Below, one piece after another: positions 48,898-64,000 of a stretch of DNA of 64,000 nt. The position numbers and the translations under genes were made by a program. Every line of letters starts with the position of its first letter. The first letter of the stretch is position 1. The DNA comes from Euryodendron excelsum. Lineage: Eukaryota > Streptophyta > Magnoliopsida > Ericales > Pentaphylacaceae. The notes below the pieces were generated by a model, which made no database searches, was not told where the DNA came from, and saw only the letters and a program-made list of their open reading frames with translations. The stretch is taken from positions 5,195,001 to 5,259,000 of the forward strand of contig CM065392.1 in assembly GCA_033060915.1 (NCBI GenBank). Direction: 5' to 3'.

Positions 48898-51613
48898 AAT
48901 ATACATGATAATTAACTATTGCTCTAAACTATAATTCAAGAATTTGAACATTTGCTTTCAGAAATTTAGTAAGAATTTTCTTTCAATACCACGTTGCCTT
49001 GCAGTTCACGTAGTTTTTGGGATATTTATGTCAATAAGGGTATTTAACTAAGGGCTTTTGACTACGTGTAGACTGGCGTCTTTTGGCCGGCTTCTAGGAG
49101 GTCGCCAATGTAGACAGAGCCAAACCAATTATCAGATTCCACGTATAAGCGAAGTTGGCAACGGCATGTCACTTTCCCAACGGTATTGTCTAGGTGTCGG
49201 CAGGAGAATTGACCGGCCCTGTTTTTGTGTCTTAATTACGTTGGTGGGCCCAACTGGTGGCGTATCGCAGATTAGATCAGCTGACGAGTGAGAGACGCGG
49301 CTGTCCTCGCGCTCCTCTAATTACGACAACTTATTTATAATTTTGAGTTTTTTTTATTTATTTATTTTTATTATTGCGCCTGGTATTAGCATCAAAATAG
49401 AAGAAAAAAAAAATTTCCTACAATTTCTCCCTTACTACTTTTCTCTTTTACATTCACAGTTTTCAAACAAGTCATTAATGGGCAGCAAACAATTGTTATA
49501 GTGAGTTTGTAATAAAGTAGAAAATCAACTCCAAGTGTTTGATGGCAGCCAATACCATTGTGGGTTAATGGTATCCTGTGACTTAGTCTAAGTATTTCGG
49601 TTATTGAGATATTGAGTTACAAGGACATATATTTTAAAAACACTTTGATTTCCAGAGAGTTGTCGAAAAACACTTTTCAATGAAGCAACAATTGAGATGC
49701 TTTGACAAAAAATAAAAAATAAAAAATAAAAAATGAATGCCTTTGTCTTTTCATTATTAAAACTGTTAGTAATATGATTCCTTCCTTTCATGAATTGGTG
49801 AGGAACCTAAGTTGAGATCTAAGCCACAGTCGTTTTTGTACAAACATTACTCTCTAATACTATGTTTAGATCTTAAATTTATTAATAAAAGAAATGAGAA
49901 AGTAAAATATGTTAAATTTATTTTATTAAATGGCCTAGAGAACTTAGAAGAAAATGAATAGCTATTCATCAAATTTTTTTTGTATGTTAATCATAAACAA
50001 ATGAATATATTTAAGTAATTTAATTACCCTTTCATTGTTCTTTTACTAACAAACTTAAGAGCCTAATATAGTATAAATGTTTTTGTGTGATTCGAATGAA
50101 TGAATATATATAAGTAATTTTATTTTCGTTTTATTGTTTTTTCCAACAAATACAAGATCAGAAAATATAGCGTATAATTGTTTTTTGTAATTGAAAAGTT
50201 GTAGTAGTTTAACACTATGACAAGATAATTGTGATTTCATGTTCCTTGCAACTGAAAATATTCAAATTTTAATGCCCTATACGGTGCGCCAATCATGAAG
50301 AATGGAACATATACTGGTGGCTAAAATGATGACCCTGATAATGAGGAAGAGAGAAATCATTCAAAGCACTGTGGCTTTTCTTCAGAGATTGAAAGATCTC
50401 CCAAACACCCCTTTTTTTTTTTTTTTTCTCGTCTCTTTTTTCATTTCCCGTAGCCAATGGTATCTTGTGGTCAATATAGAACGATTATATGTTACTTCTT
50501 TGTATTTCAAGCCATTATTATGTTACATGATTTAAAAGTACTCCTCATATCTCTTCTCCTTTATCTTAGTGTGAGCCATACATAACAATTGCAACATTCA
50601 TGGCTAATCATTGTCAGCCACAAATTAAAGTTATGTGCACTAGCCTTTGGTTTAATATTTTACTGGAGGGTGTGGACACAAGGGATGTGTGTGCATTGCC
50701 CCTTTCAAACATTTGAAAACTGTTAAAATTGCAAAATTTTCTTTGATTATGTGGAGACATATGTGTACATTTTTTAGAAGTAACATTTTTTTAGTTGTAG
50801 AAGGAATTTTGAAACATACATGTTTAGTGAAGCTAATGAAACTCCAAATTTAAAAAAGTGTTACTTTTATGTGCAAACTAAGAAAGTCCTAAAAAAACAA
50901 ATAAATTACCAATATTATGCATATCTTATCTTACTTATAAGGACAAAAGAGTAAAATATTAATTTAATTTTTATAATTATCGACTAATTATTTTCTATTT
51001 TTCTTCTCTCAGTTGCCTAAACTGACCACCCATGTTGTTGGGCACCCTTTTAGTTGTTTTAACTAACAGACTCTGTAAAAGGATATAATTTGTTTGGATT
51101 TGAATTCTCTCCATTTTATGATTTGGAATGGAAATATCTATTTCATTGATTAATGTGTTGATACGTTAGCTAATCTAAAAATGAAGGGTTCAGATAAGTT
51201 GACTTTAAAATTTATTTAAAAATAAATAATTTTATAGTTCTATATAAGGAAATAAATTTTAATACAAAACGACGTAATTTTAATAAGACATGTAATAAGA
51301 TTACATCTAGGCCATTGATTATTAAATGAAGATCTCCATTCCAAATCATAGAATGGAGAGAATCCAAATCCAATTTGTTTGACCATGGGAATTTAAGAAT
51401 TATAAAGAGATACATGTTTTCAATTTGAGGGAGAAATCAAATTGGTGTTTTCCAAGCAACTGGGTTAGCTAAAGCCTTTCTTCTTCATTTGGTAGGTTAA
51501 GGGGTCCTACTTATCATTGTCAAGAATGTTCAATTATTGATTTTAGGCAAGTGTACAAAAACTCCATTAGAGTTTGATCAAATGAGAAAAAGCATAAAGT
51601 AAAAGTGTATTGG
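48898..51613. other. intergenic region left of the coding-poor LTR element
   Basis: Mostly AT-rich. A GC-richer island at about 49050-49320 leaves a 77-codon plus-strand frame open (49058-49291) with no recognisable domain. A T run lies at about 50408-50427. No gene is supported. Confidence 0.45.
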
Positions 51614-52642
51614 TGTCACGAGCTGGCAGACTGAACACTACATGGTGACAGTAATGCGATCCGCCATAATCATACGCAGCGAAAATGACCCGTGAGGCGA
51701 CTATGCACCAAGCAATAGTCCTGCTAAACTCAAACACCGAGGCATAAGAATATACGCTCGTCCAGGATCCATTTGTAATGCCCCGCACATCATTTAAGTT
51801 CCGTCCTCCGATACTCAAGCCATACAGCTTACCCAAGCTATAGGCGATAGCAACGTCATTCTCAGATGCCCGCACACATGACAAGCAATATGCTTAGCGC
51901 TAGTCCCTCTCGAAACACAAGCAATATAGCCATGTGCAACCGGACATGCACGTGAGTCAAGCATCACCCGTTAGGCACGACACCTCCATCCATGAAGCTC
52001 TTAGCGCCCCGCGTCAAGGTTGTTACCCGCAAGAATAGGCACAATTGAGTAATAACCGATAAGCCCACAACATAGTGCCCCGTGACACCAATGCTAGCCA
52101 AACCAAAAGGCCGTGTGCATAAGCGTGAACCTAATGCGCAAGTGCACGTGAGACACACGGCATGCAAGTGTGCACACCAAGGCCCAATCCGTCATGAACA
52201 TAAGCCCCGAAACGATATGAATGCGGCATAACGAGTGCGTATGTCACAACTCCATCCTTGACGCCAATGCCCAATATCTACTCCACCGGGCACAATGCCC
52301 CCCATGTAGCCCCTTGACTAGCATGAGGACTGCAGTCACGTGCCACAGCCGGCCCCCAAGTCTTGCTTCCCTTGGGGGACTCACTTAATGCTGTCCCTTT
52401 CGGTAGCACTAGGGGGTGATAGAGTCAACACCAGGACGCCCCTTTATAATAACATTCTGAGCCATCTCTAAACTGATAGAAGGAAACATCCTACCCCCTC
52501 GAGGAGTCATAATTCATAAATCCAATAAATATGAAAAATATAAATTACAAGATTGCCATGCCACCGGCCAACCATGCTCAGACATGCCCCACGCTAAGGT
52601 CCCTCGCGGCCCCAGACGTGTCACGGGTGGCAACCCGTGACA
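51614..52642 (-). repeat. 3' LTR of LARD-like element
   Basis: 1029 bp, plus-strand ends TGTCACGAGC and ACCCGTGACA, so the two tips are inverted copies of TGTCACG. It aligns block by block with the right LTR, for example CTTAGCGCTAGTCCCTCTCG. The 105-codon minus-strand frame here has a counterpart in the other LTR and is not a protein gene. Confidence 0.85.
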
Positions 52643-53015
52643 TTCTCCACCACTTCAACCATCATCGTCCTCAATGATGCCAAAGCCCAGTGCCAACTCC
52701 TTACACTCTCCACCACTCGAACAATTAATGCCCTCATTGATACCAAGCATAACGCTGAATATGGTAGTGCTTATATGCCCCTACGATGAGTTGCCACCAC
52801 TCCTCGTAAACCAACACCTCCGTGCTGATAGCCTACAAATCCAGTCTCTACCAAATCTGCCCCCATAGCTACTCGAAGCAAAAGTTCGGCCAGACTCCCA
52901 TACTAAACTCAGCAAAGCAAAATAAGAAACCTTTTCCACCACATTAAGCAAGCACAAATCCTCTGAGCAAGTGCCCCGTACCGTATTGCTCCATTTGTCG
53001 ATAACATGTACCTGA

Positions 53016-53225
53016 ATAGGCGTTGTCCGTCGCGCTCTAAAGAAAGGCGTGCGTTGACCGTCACGCACCCTCCACCACTTCAAGGGGTCGAAGCCCTCAT
53101 TGACAAGCACTCCGCGTGCAATAGGCACTATCCGTCGTGCACTTAAGGAAAGGCATGCGCTGACCGTCAGGCACCCTCCTCCACTTCGAGGGGTCGGTGT
53201 CCTCATCGACGAGCACTCCATGTGT
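53016..53225. repeat. two tandem 105-bp units
   Basis: Each unit starts ATAGGC, then TTGTCCGTCG or CTATCCGTCG, and contains AAAGGCRTGCG, TGACCGTCA, GCACCCTCC and GAGCACTCC or CAAGCACTCC. Repeat length is 105 bp. A truncated third copy of the CACTTCAA..TCCTCAATGATG part lies near 52645-52690. Confidence 0.75.
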
Positions 53226-53470
53226 ACCCTCTACACAAACTTCGCAGTTGAACCCACAAAAGCTCATTTGACATCAGAGTTCACCCTGCACATGACCCAA
53301 AGATGCCCTCGCGACAACCTGTGGCTTTGTCCCACACTAGTTCCCAACTGACTGGCACTCCCACCGGATGCAAGTCTGTCTGTACTGTCGAAATAAACAC
53401 TGTCCACTGACAAACAGTTCCAACTATTGAATTTTTCACAATGTTACTCCAGTACCTCGGTCCTTGGACC

Positions 53471-53735
53471 TTCACCCGAAGACAACCCATGTTGTTTTAG
53501 TGCCTCAACTCTTCAGCTTTCACCCGAAATCAGCCTACACTGTTCCAGTACCTTGGCTCTTCAGTCTTCACCCGAAATCAGTTTGCACAACTCCAGTGCC
53601 TGATCCCCTAATCTTCACCCAAAGTCTGCCCACATACAGCTTCACTGCTTGATCCTCTGATCTTCATCTGAAATCTGCCTGCATACAGTTCCAGTGTCTA
53701 ATCCTCTAATCTTCACCCAAAGTCTATCCACAATG
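53471..53735. repeat. 48-bp tandem repeats inside LARD-like element
   Basis: Units begin TTCACCCGAAA or TTCACCCAAAG at 53471, 53519, 53567, 53614, 53663 and 53712, a period of 47-49 bp. Each has a CCAGTGCCT-like middle and a CTTCAGTC or CTAATC end. 48 is a multiple of three, but several units carry stops, so a coding role is unlikely. Confidence 0.8.
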
Positions 53736-54522
53736 CCTCCCTCTGCTGGAGGACTTTATGTCTTGATAAACCCTCGCTACACGGTGCTCTCTAGCAACGA
53801 TGAACTCCTCTGAGCTACTTGGCGTTCACTAGCCAACATGTATCACAACGAGGCAAGACCACACAAAAGTTTGAAATAAGAACACACTCTTCGCAATGCC
53901 AATAGCCAAGCGCAGAAATGAGCACAATTCACTAAGCAAGCACAAGGCCAACAAAGTAACCATGCAATAATACGAGCAAAGTTGCTACCGGTTTTGGCCA
54001 ACTCAAGGGTCAAATGAAGGTAAGCAAATCCCCACAACACGAAGCAAGTTCTTTCGCACAGGCTCATATGCCGTAGAAACAACCCACCAATCCAACAAAG
54101 CAGCACTACCCTATGCACCAAAATCAATGATTTGACACACAGAAGCATCCATGCACTACTGAGCCAGTCCCATGCACATCCTCAAGATGCCTTGCTGCAT
54201 TGTGCACCACGACCACAATCAAAGGACCGAGCGCGGGTCTAAAGCTTGTTGAAGTGGCCACTCTAAAGAAGGTACCAAAGGGGTTCAGACAACAACCAAG
54301 TCCACTGATACCATAACATTTTAGCCCACATAGACTGGAAACTTGTAGCTCGGGCCACCAATCCACTTATCAAAAGGTTGAATGACACTCACTCCACCGA
54401 TAAACCGATAACCAACAATCTAAAGCAAACAACCCACTGAGAGATGTCCACCACAACTGAAGAGAATGCCCACACGAATAAGAGAAGCAACACCCAATTA
54501 ATGCACACCACGGATGGTTAGT

Positions 54523-54534
54523 GCTCTGATACCA
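54523..54534 (-). promoter_or_regulatory. primer binding site (initiator Met tRNA type)
   Basis: The minus strand reads TGGTATCAGAGC two bases after the end of the right LTR. This is the classical plant LTR element primer site complementary to the 3' end of initiator methionine tRNA. Confidence 0.85.
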
Positions 54535-54536
54535 AC

Positions 54537-55581
54537 TATCATGGGTTGGCAGGCCGGGCACCACATGGTGACAGTAATGTGACCCGCCATGATCATACGC
54601 AACGAAAATGACCCATGAGGTGACTATGCACCAAGTAATAGTCTCGCCAAACTCAAACATCGAGGCATAAGAATATGCGCTCGTCCATGATCCATCCGTA
54701 ATGCCCCGCACATCATTAAGTTCCGTCCTCCGATGCTCAAGCCATACGACTTGCTCAAGCCATACGACTTACCCAAGCTATAGGCGATAGCAACGCCATT
54801 CTCAAATGTGCACACACATGACAAGCAATGTGCCTAGCGCTAGTCCCTCTCGAAACACAAGCAATATAGCCATGTGCAACCGGACATGCACGTGAGTCAA
54901 ACATCACCTGTTAGGCATGACATCTCCATCCATGAAGCTCTTAGCGCCCCGTGTCAAGGTTGTTGCCCGCAAGGATAGACACAATTGAGTAACAACCGAT
55001 AAGCCCATAGTGCCTCGCGACACCAATGCTAGCCAAACCAAGTGGCGGTGTACACAAGCGTGAACCTAATGCGTAAGTGCACACGAGACACACGGCATAG
55101 AAGTATGCACACCGAGACCCAATCCGTCATGAACATAAGCTGCGAAACGATATAAATGCGACATAGCGGGTGCATATGTCACAACCTCATCCTTGATGCC
55201 AATATCCAACATCTATCCTACCGGGTACAATGCCGCCCATGTAGCCCCTTGATTAGCATGAGGACTGCAGCCATATGCCACAGCTGACCCCCCAAGTCTC
55301 ACCCACTCCCTTGGGAGACTCACTTGAATGCTGTCTCTTTCGGTAGCACTAGGGGGTGGTAGAGTCAACACTAGGACCCCTCTTATAATAGCATTCTGAG
55401 TTATCTCCAAACTGATAGGAAGAAACATTTTATCCCTTCGAGGAGTCATAATTCATAAATTTAATAAATATAAAAAATACAAATTACGAAATTGCCATAT
55501 CACCGACCAACCATGCTCAGACATGCCCCACGCCAAGGTTTCTTGCTGTCCTAGATGTGCCACGAGTGACAACCAGTGACA
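54537..55581 (-). repeat. 5' LTR of LARD-like element
   Basis: 1045 bp; plus-strand start TATCATGGGT is a mutated TGTCACGGGT, and the end is CAGTGACA. It contains a local duplication of CTCAAGCCATACGACTT at about 54737-54772 that the left LTR lacks. The two LTRs differ at many positions, so the insertion is not recent. Confidence 0.85.
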
Positions 55582-56772
55582 ATTAATTATGCAATCTCAA
55601 CACTATCCAAGTTGGGAGTCCTTTACATTGAATTACGCATTCTTCAAAATAAACTACTACATTGAAGTCGATCACTCTCAAAGGTAGCCTGAGCGATGTG
55701 TGTCTTATGCAAAATTGATGGACTCTTGAGTGTGTGCTAGTTTAGAAAGAATTATACATGCTTAGTGGTGAGTTCAAAAGGTTACGCCTCGGACAGGTTC
55801 ATCCATTTCATAAAAGAACAAAAAAAAAAAGAAAAAGAAAAGACAGGTGCTGTCCTGTATATATTAGTGTAGTTTGTATACTAATGTAGAAACCAAAAGT
55901 GGCAAATAGCGTTCGAGCTGAAAAAACAGAGCATGCATTAAGTATTTAAGTATTACCCAAAATGGCATCCGTAAAATTACATTCACAATAGAGGTTTCTT
56001 CGAAGTGAACTAAATTTTTGCTCATTTTAATATTTGTATGACCTTTTGAAATTAATTTTGTGTAATTATGAGAAAATAACAAAAAAAAAAAAGAAAAAGA
56101 AAAGAGGAGAAACCTTCCTTTCTTTTTCTTAGGTGGTAGGAGAGAAGTCTCTGCGAAGTGGCTTTGACCTTTCTCTCCCTTCTACGTCGACGTTGGGATT
56201 CACACGGTAAATTCCTCTTCTCAGCCTCTTCTTCCAACCCCCCAAACCCTTCTCTCTCCTCCCATAAATCTCTTCTCCATCTTCCAACAATTCTTGGTGT
56301 AGCCAATTTCCTCTGAATTCCCACTTTTTCTCTTGGATATTCCCATTATACCCATTGAATTTATTTTTTTCTAGGACAGCAAAGTTTTCTCGGGAAAATT
56401 TCCCATCTTGCCGGAGGTTTGTCTTCTCTTTCTCCATTGGAAAATCACAACGCAATTGGGTTACAAGATCTGAGAATCAAAGGTTGGTGTTGAAGCTCTT
56501 CAAGCCTTGAAGTTGAAGAAAACCCAGGTTTTGTTTACTTCATTTCTTTGTGTTTTGGTCCGAAAAGATCAGATTTTGATCGATCTTCACCTGTATCTTG
56601 CTCATATTTGGAGACCCATTTCGCATAAAGGCAGAAAAAGCCTGAGAATTGAAGCTTTGATTTGTGAGGAATTGAAGCTTTGCTCTTTTGGTTTCTTTGT
56701 GTTCTTGCCACAAAGTTCATATTATCATTTTATTAAAACATCTAGGAAAGTTGAGAATTGAAGCTTTTATTA
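55582..56772 (+). promoter_or_regulatory. presumed promoter and 5' leader of the CDPK gene
   Basis: Upstream DNA of the kinase gene. From about 56100 to 56470 it is CT-rich (CCTTTCTTTTTC, CTTCTTCCAACCCC, CTCTCCTCCC), as in many plant 5' leaders. A leader intron is possible between about 56410 and 56760 but cannot be fixed from sequence. The minus-strand frames of 90 and 108 codons (56052-56455) are antisense to this tract. Confidence 0.45.
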
Positions 56773-61772
<5,000 letters not shown>

Positions 61773-62508
61773 ATCATGGAAATATAATATTACTTGCCAA
61801 AAGGTGAAATTTTAAATGAAAAAAAAAACTCTTGTTTTTGTGGGCTTCTAAAATTCTTTTTTACTTCTTTCCTGGGGTTCGTTTTCTTTCCAAATCTTTT
61901 TGAGACCCTATTTTTTTTGGGGATAATTAGGATCAGGGTCTCGAGTATTCAACGGCTTTCTTAAATGCAGCAATATATTGCTTTTATTTGTTTGGATAGA
62001 GTTGCATAAAAAGTGCGAATGTGTGACGAAGGATGGGGTGGTGGTTGTTTGGGATTGTAAATATGTTGGCATATATATATATATATATCTTCATTCAATG
62101 GTCAGAGATAAGGCTTTTATTACTTGAATTTTATCAACGTTGTTGATTTTGTGTGGATATTTTCTGTAGGAATCTCCACAAAGTTTGGGGATTTGCATTA
62201 CCAAAAAACAGTATGAGAGGCTGATTATGTTAATTCCATTTCAGCTATAGTTTTTGACCATTTGCTATCGTGATTAGAACCCAGACAGGCAATCAGAAAC
62301 CAGAATGGCGATGGGAATTTTGTGCATATTCATTTCCCAAGTTAAGCAACAGGATACAAAATTCGCTGCTCTTACTACTTCTCAATTAAAACACTAGAAA
62401 AATGTGTGATAGTGCATAGAAAATATATTAGACCTCCTTTCGGAACAATTAGATATCAGAAGGTTACATTTGCTTTGTGGAGTGGGATAAGGATTCTTGG
62501 GAGAATTA
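61773..62508. other. 3' flank of the CDPK gene
   Basis: Presumed 3' untranslated region and downstream DNA. T-rich, with an (AT)n run at about 62072-62089. No second gene is seen. Confidence 0.5.
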
Positions 62509-62873
62509 GGGTCTGTTTGGTTGTGGTTTCAGTTTCTGTTTTCTGTTTTTGTTTTCTGAAATTCGACAAAACCGTGTTTGGCAGATTGGTTTCGAAAACT
62601 GTTTCCGTCGAAACTGCGTTTGGTAAACTGGTTCCGGAACTTGTTTTCGGAAAATTTTTCAGAAAACAGTCCAGTTTCAGAAACCATTAAAAAGGTGTTT
62701 TCTGAATTTTCGGAACCATTTTTATATGAAAATGAGAACGATATGAAAACGATAGTGTTTTCGATAGTCTCATTTCTTTGTTTCCGAGAATAAAAAAAAC
62801 GAGTTGTTCTCAAATTTTTTGGTTCCGAAAATACGAAAACTGAACCGGAATCGGAACCGATTCCAAACAGGGC
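62509..62873. mobile_element. Tourist-like (PIF/Harbinger) MITE
   Basis: A 365-bp element is flanked by TTA on both sides (62506-62508 and 62874-62876). Left end GGGTCTGTTTGG; right end inverted GCCCTGTTTGGAATCGG. Inner sequence is rich in inverted GGTTCCGAAA/TTTCGGAACC pieces, so it could fold into a long hairpin. The three open frames over it (62406-62690, 62529-62813, 62578-62793) come from these repeats. Confidence 0.75.
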
Positions 62874-63735
62874 TTAAATTTTGAAATTACAAATCCGGCA
62901 AAGGTAATTACAAATCTTGGATTACTTGTCAAACAAGCGGTTTTTTTTTTCTCAGTATGGAAAGTTGGAAACAGCTTTCGAAAATTGAGAAAAATAACTT
63001 TTTCCTGTTTCTTAAAAGCTGAGGTGTTTTGAACATTGAGTCAAGATTTCATCAAATTGAGGGGTATGATTAGGGACCCCAGAAAGGGATCATAAACAGC
63101 TTTGAACCAGGAAAAGGAAGATTGATGCTTGTCTTATAGTATGATGGCGTTAAACAATTGCAGAATTTGACAATGCTCATAATAATTCCAGACTCTCTTA
63201 ATCATGAACTAAAGGACTATACAACTTCTAGCATAAGCGTGTCTGATTAATGTGATATGGATTCATATTCTGGTTAAAGATGAGAACGACGTGAAAAATG
63301 GAAAATTTCTTGATTGTTGAAAGAAATTCTTGTAAAATTAAGTAATTAAATGGGAGTATAGCAGTTCGCTTTGAAGTGACAACCAAACTATAATCTTCTT
63401 GGGATTTTCCATCCTTTCTTTTTTACAGCGAAGTACACTAATATAGTAGGACAGGCTCTATTAATCTCAATTTATCAGTATATAACCTTCTTCAATAATA
63501 GTAGAAACAATAGCTTTCTTTTGTTATTGAGGGAGTATAGACGTTCACATTGAAGTTCTTGTTTAGTTACCCCAAAAATAAAAGAGATTAAAAAAAAAAA
63601 CACACACACACAAAGATCAACCACACCTGGATCAAGGAAATCCAAACTCGCACACTTCCTCAATAAGAGCCTACCTAGGGAGAAAATATTATAATTAAAT
63701 CTGCAAGTCTTAAGAAGGTGTCATAAAAGTTCTAA

Positions 63736-63775
<40 letters not shown>

Positions 63776-64000
63776 TTGACTTTCTTTTATATTTATGGAA
63801 ATTTTTATGACTTTAATTTGTATAGTTCACTATAGCCAACAAATTGCATTGGAATGTAGTGGCTCTCTATACATAATTATTGATTTATAGTAATTTTTAG
63901 CTTTTCTGCTATCTAAATTGGGAAATTAATCAGTATAAGCCGGGTTGATGGTTAAAGGACTGAAATGCATGCTTTTAAGTCTTTGTTTTCCTTGGATTTT
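62874..64000. other. right-edge non-coding region
   Basis: AT-rich with a (CA)n run at about 63600-63612 and a (GA)n run at about 63742-63772. Nothing gene-like is visible. Confidence 0.5.

Larger units (their letters stand above)
52643..54536 (-). other. internal region of LARD-like element
   Basis: 1.9 kb, GC-rich for this window. Two copies of a 105-bp unit lie at 53016-53120 and 53121-53225. At least five copies of a 48-bp unit follow at 53471-53735. The open frames here (for example 52781-53221, minus) follow the repeats and show no retroelement motifs. Confidence 0.7.
51614..55581 (-). mobile_element. non-autonomous LTR retrotransposon without recognisable protein genes (LARD-like)
   Basis: Two LTRs of about 1.03-1.05 kb enclose a 1.9-kb internal region with no gag, protease, polymerase or integrase motif on either strand. 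A PBS matching the initiator-Met tRNA end (TGGTATCAGAGC) is next to the right LTR and a purine tract (complement of TTCTCCACCACTTC) next to the left LTR, so the element is on the minus strand and the right LTR is its 5' LTR. Base composition is clearly GC-richer than the surroundings. Flanks ATTGG and ATTAA agree only in part. The internal region consists largely of tandem repeats. Confidence 0.8.

Noticed and set aside
51567..51884. 105-codon minus-strand frame with a related one at 54370-54824
   Set aside because: Both lie in equivalent positions of the two LTRs of one element; similarity reflects LTR duplication and the frames do not stay open in the same way.
52781..53221. 146-codon minus-strand frame inside the LARD-like element
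   Set aside because: Follows the 105-bp tandem unit and GC-rich composition; no gag or pol motif is visible.
54523..54534. tRNA-like sequence GCTCTGATACCA
   Set aside because: It is the primer binding site of an LTR element, with no tRNA cloverleaf around it.
56052..56455. Two overlapping minus-strand frames of 90 and 108 codons upstream of the CDPK gene
   Set aside because: Antisense to the CT-rich leader; Glu/Lys/Arg-rich only because of the purine-rich complement.
62406..62813. Three overlapping frames of 71-94 codons
   Set aside because: They lie within the 365-bp Tourist-like MITE, whose inverted TTTCGGAA repeats keep frames open on both strands.

Overview
This window is nuclear DNA of a flowering plant, most likely a eudicot. 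Two intron-rich nuclear genes with plant-specific features (a chloroplast-targeted GTPase and a calcium-dependent protein kinase) sit in AT-rich DNA crowded with LTR retrotransposons, hAT and Tourist-like elements and microsatellites. I cannot name the species. Splice sites were placed by hand; in both genes every GT/AG junction keeps the reading frame and the product is full length for its family.

Layout. 1-2016: 5' part of a Ty3/gypsy element on the minus strand (LTR plus a 414-codon open gag frame that runs off the left edge). 2017-6590: intergenic DNA and promoter. 6591-20428: chloroplast TypA/BipA-type translational GTPase (SVR3 family), 14 exons, 679 aa, with a Tourist-like MITE in its last intron. 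20429-23457: AT-rich intergenic DNA with one well supported hAT MITE. 23458-26722: internally deleted Ty1/copia element with perfect 5-bp target-site duplications. 26728-30595: non-coding. 30596-44571: a retrotransposon cluster. One solo LTR (30596-32569) is followed by a four-level nest: solo LTR (32819-44566), inside it another solo LTR (34137-44316), inside that a gypsy element (34684-43572), and inside its gag a solo LTR of the same family as the outermost one (39266-41292). About 45000-46810: decayed relative of the nested gypsy element on the plus strand. 48005-48889: hAT remnant. 51614-55581: LTR element of about 4 kb without recognisable protein genes. 56773-61772: subgroup III-type calcium-dependent protein kinase (CDPK), 8 exons, 532 aa, with a hAT MITE in intron 3. 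61773-64000: flank with a Tourist-like MITE.

The two host genes have no obvious joint function: one acts in plastid translation and chloroplast development, the other in calcium signalling. Both look intact and functional. The most informative content is the transposon structure: nesting order is fixed by target-site duplications, two LTR families carry arrays of short palindromes upstream of their TATA boxes, and several non-autonomous elements are present. I found no tRNA, rRNA, CRISPR array, or credible undescribed protein system.
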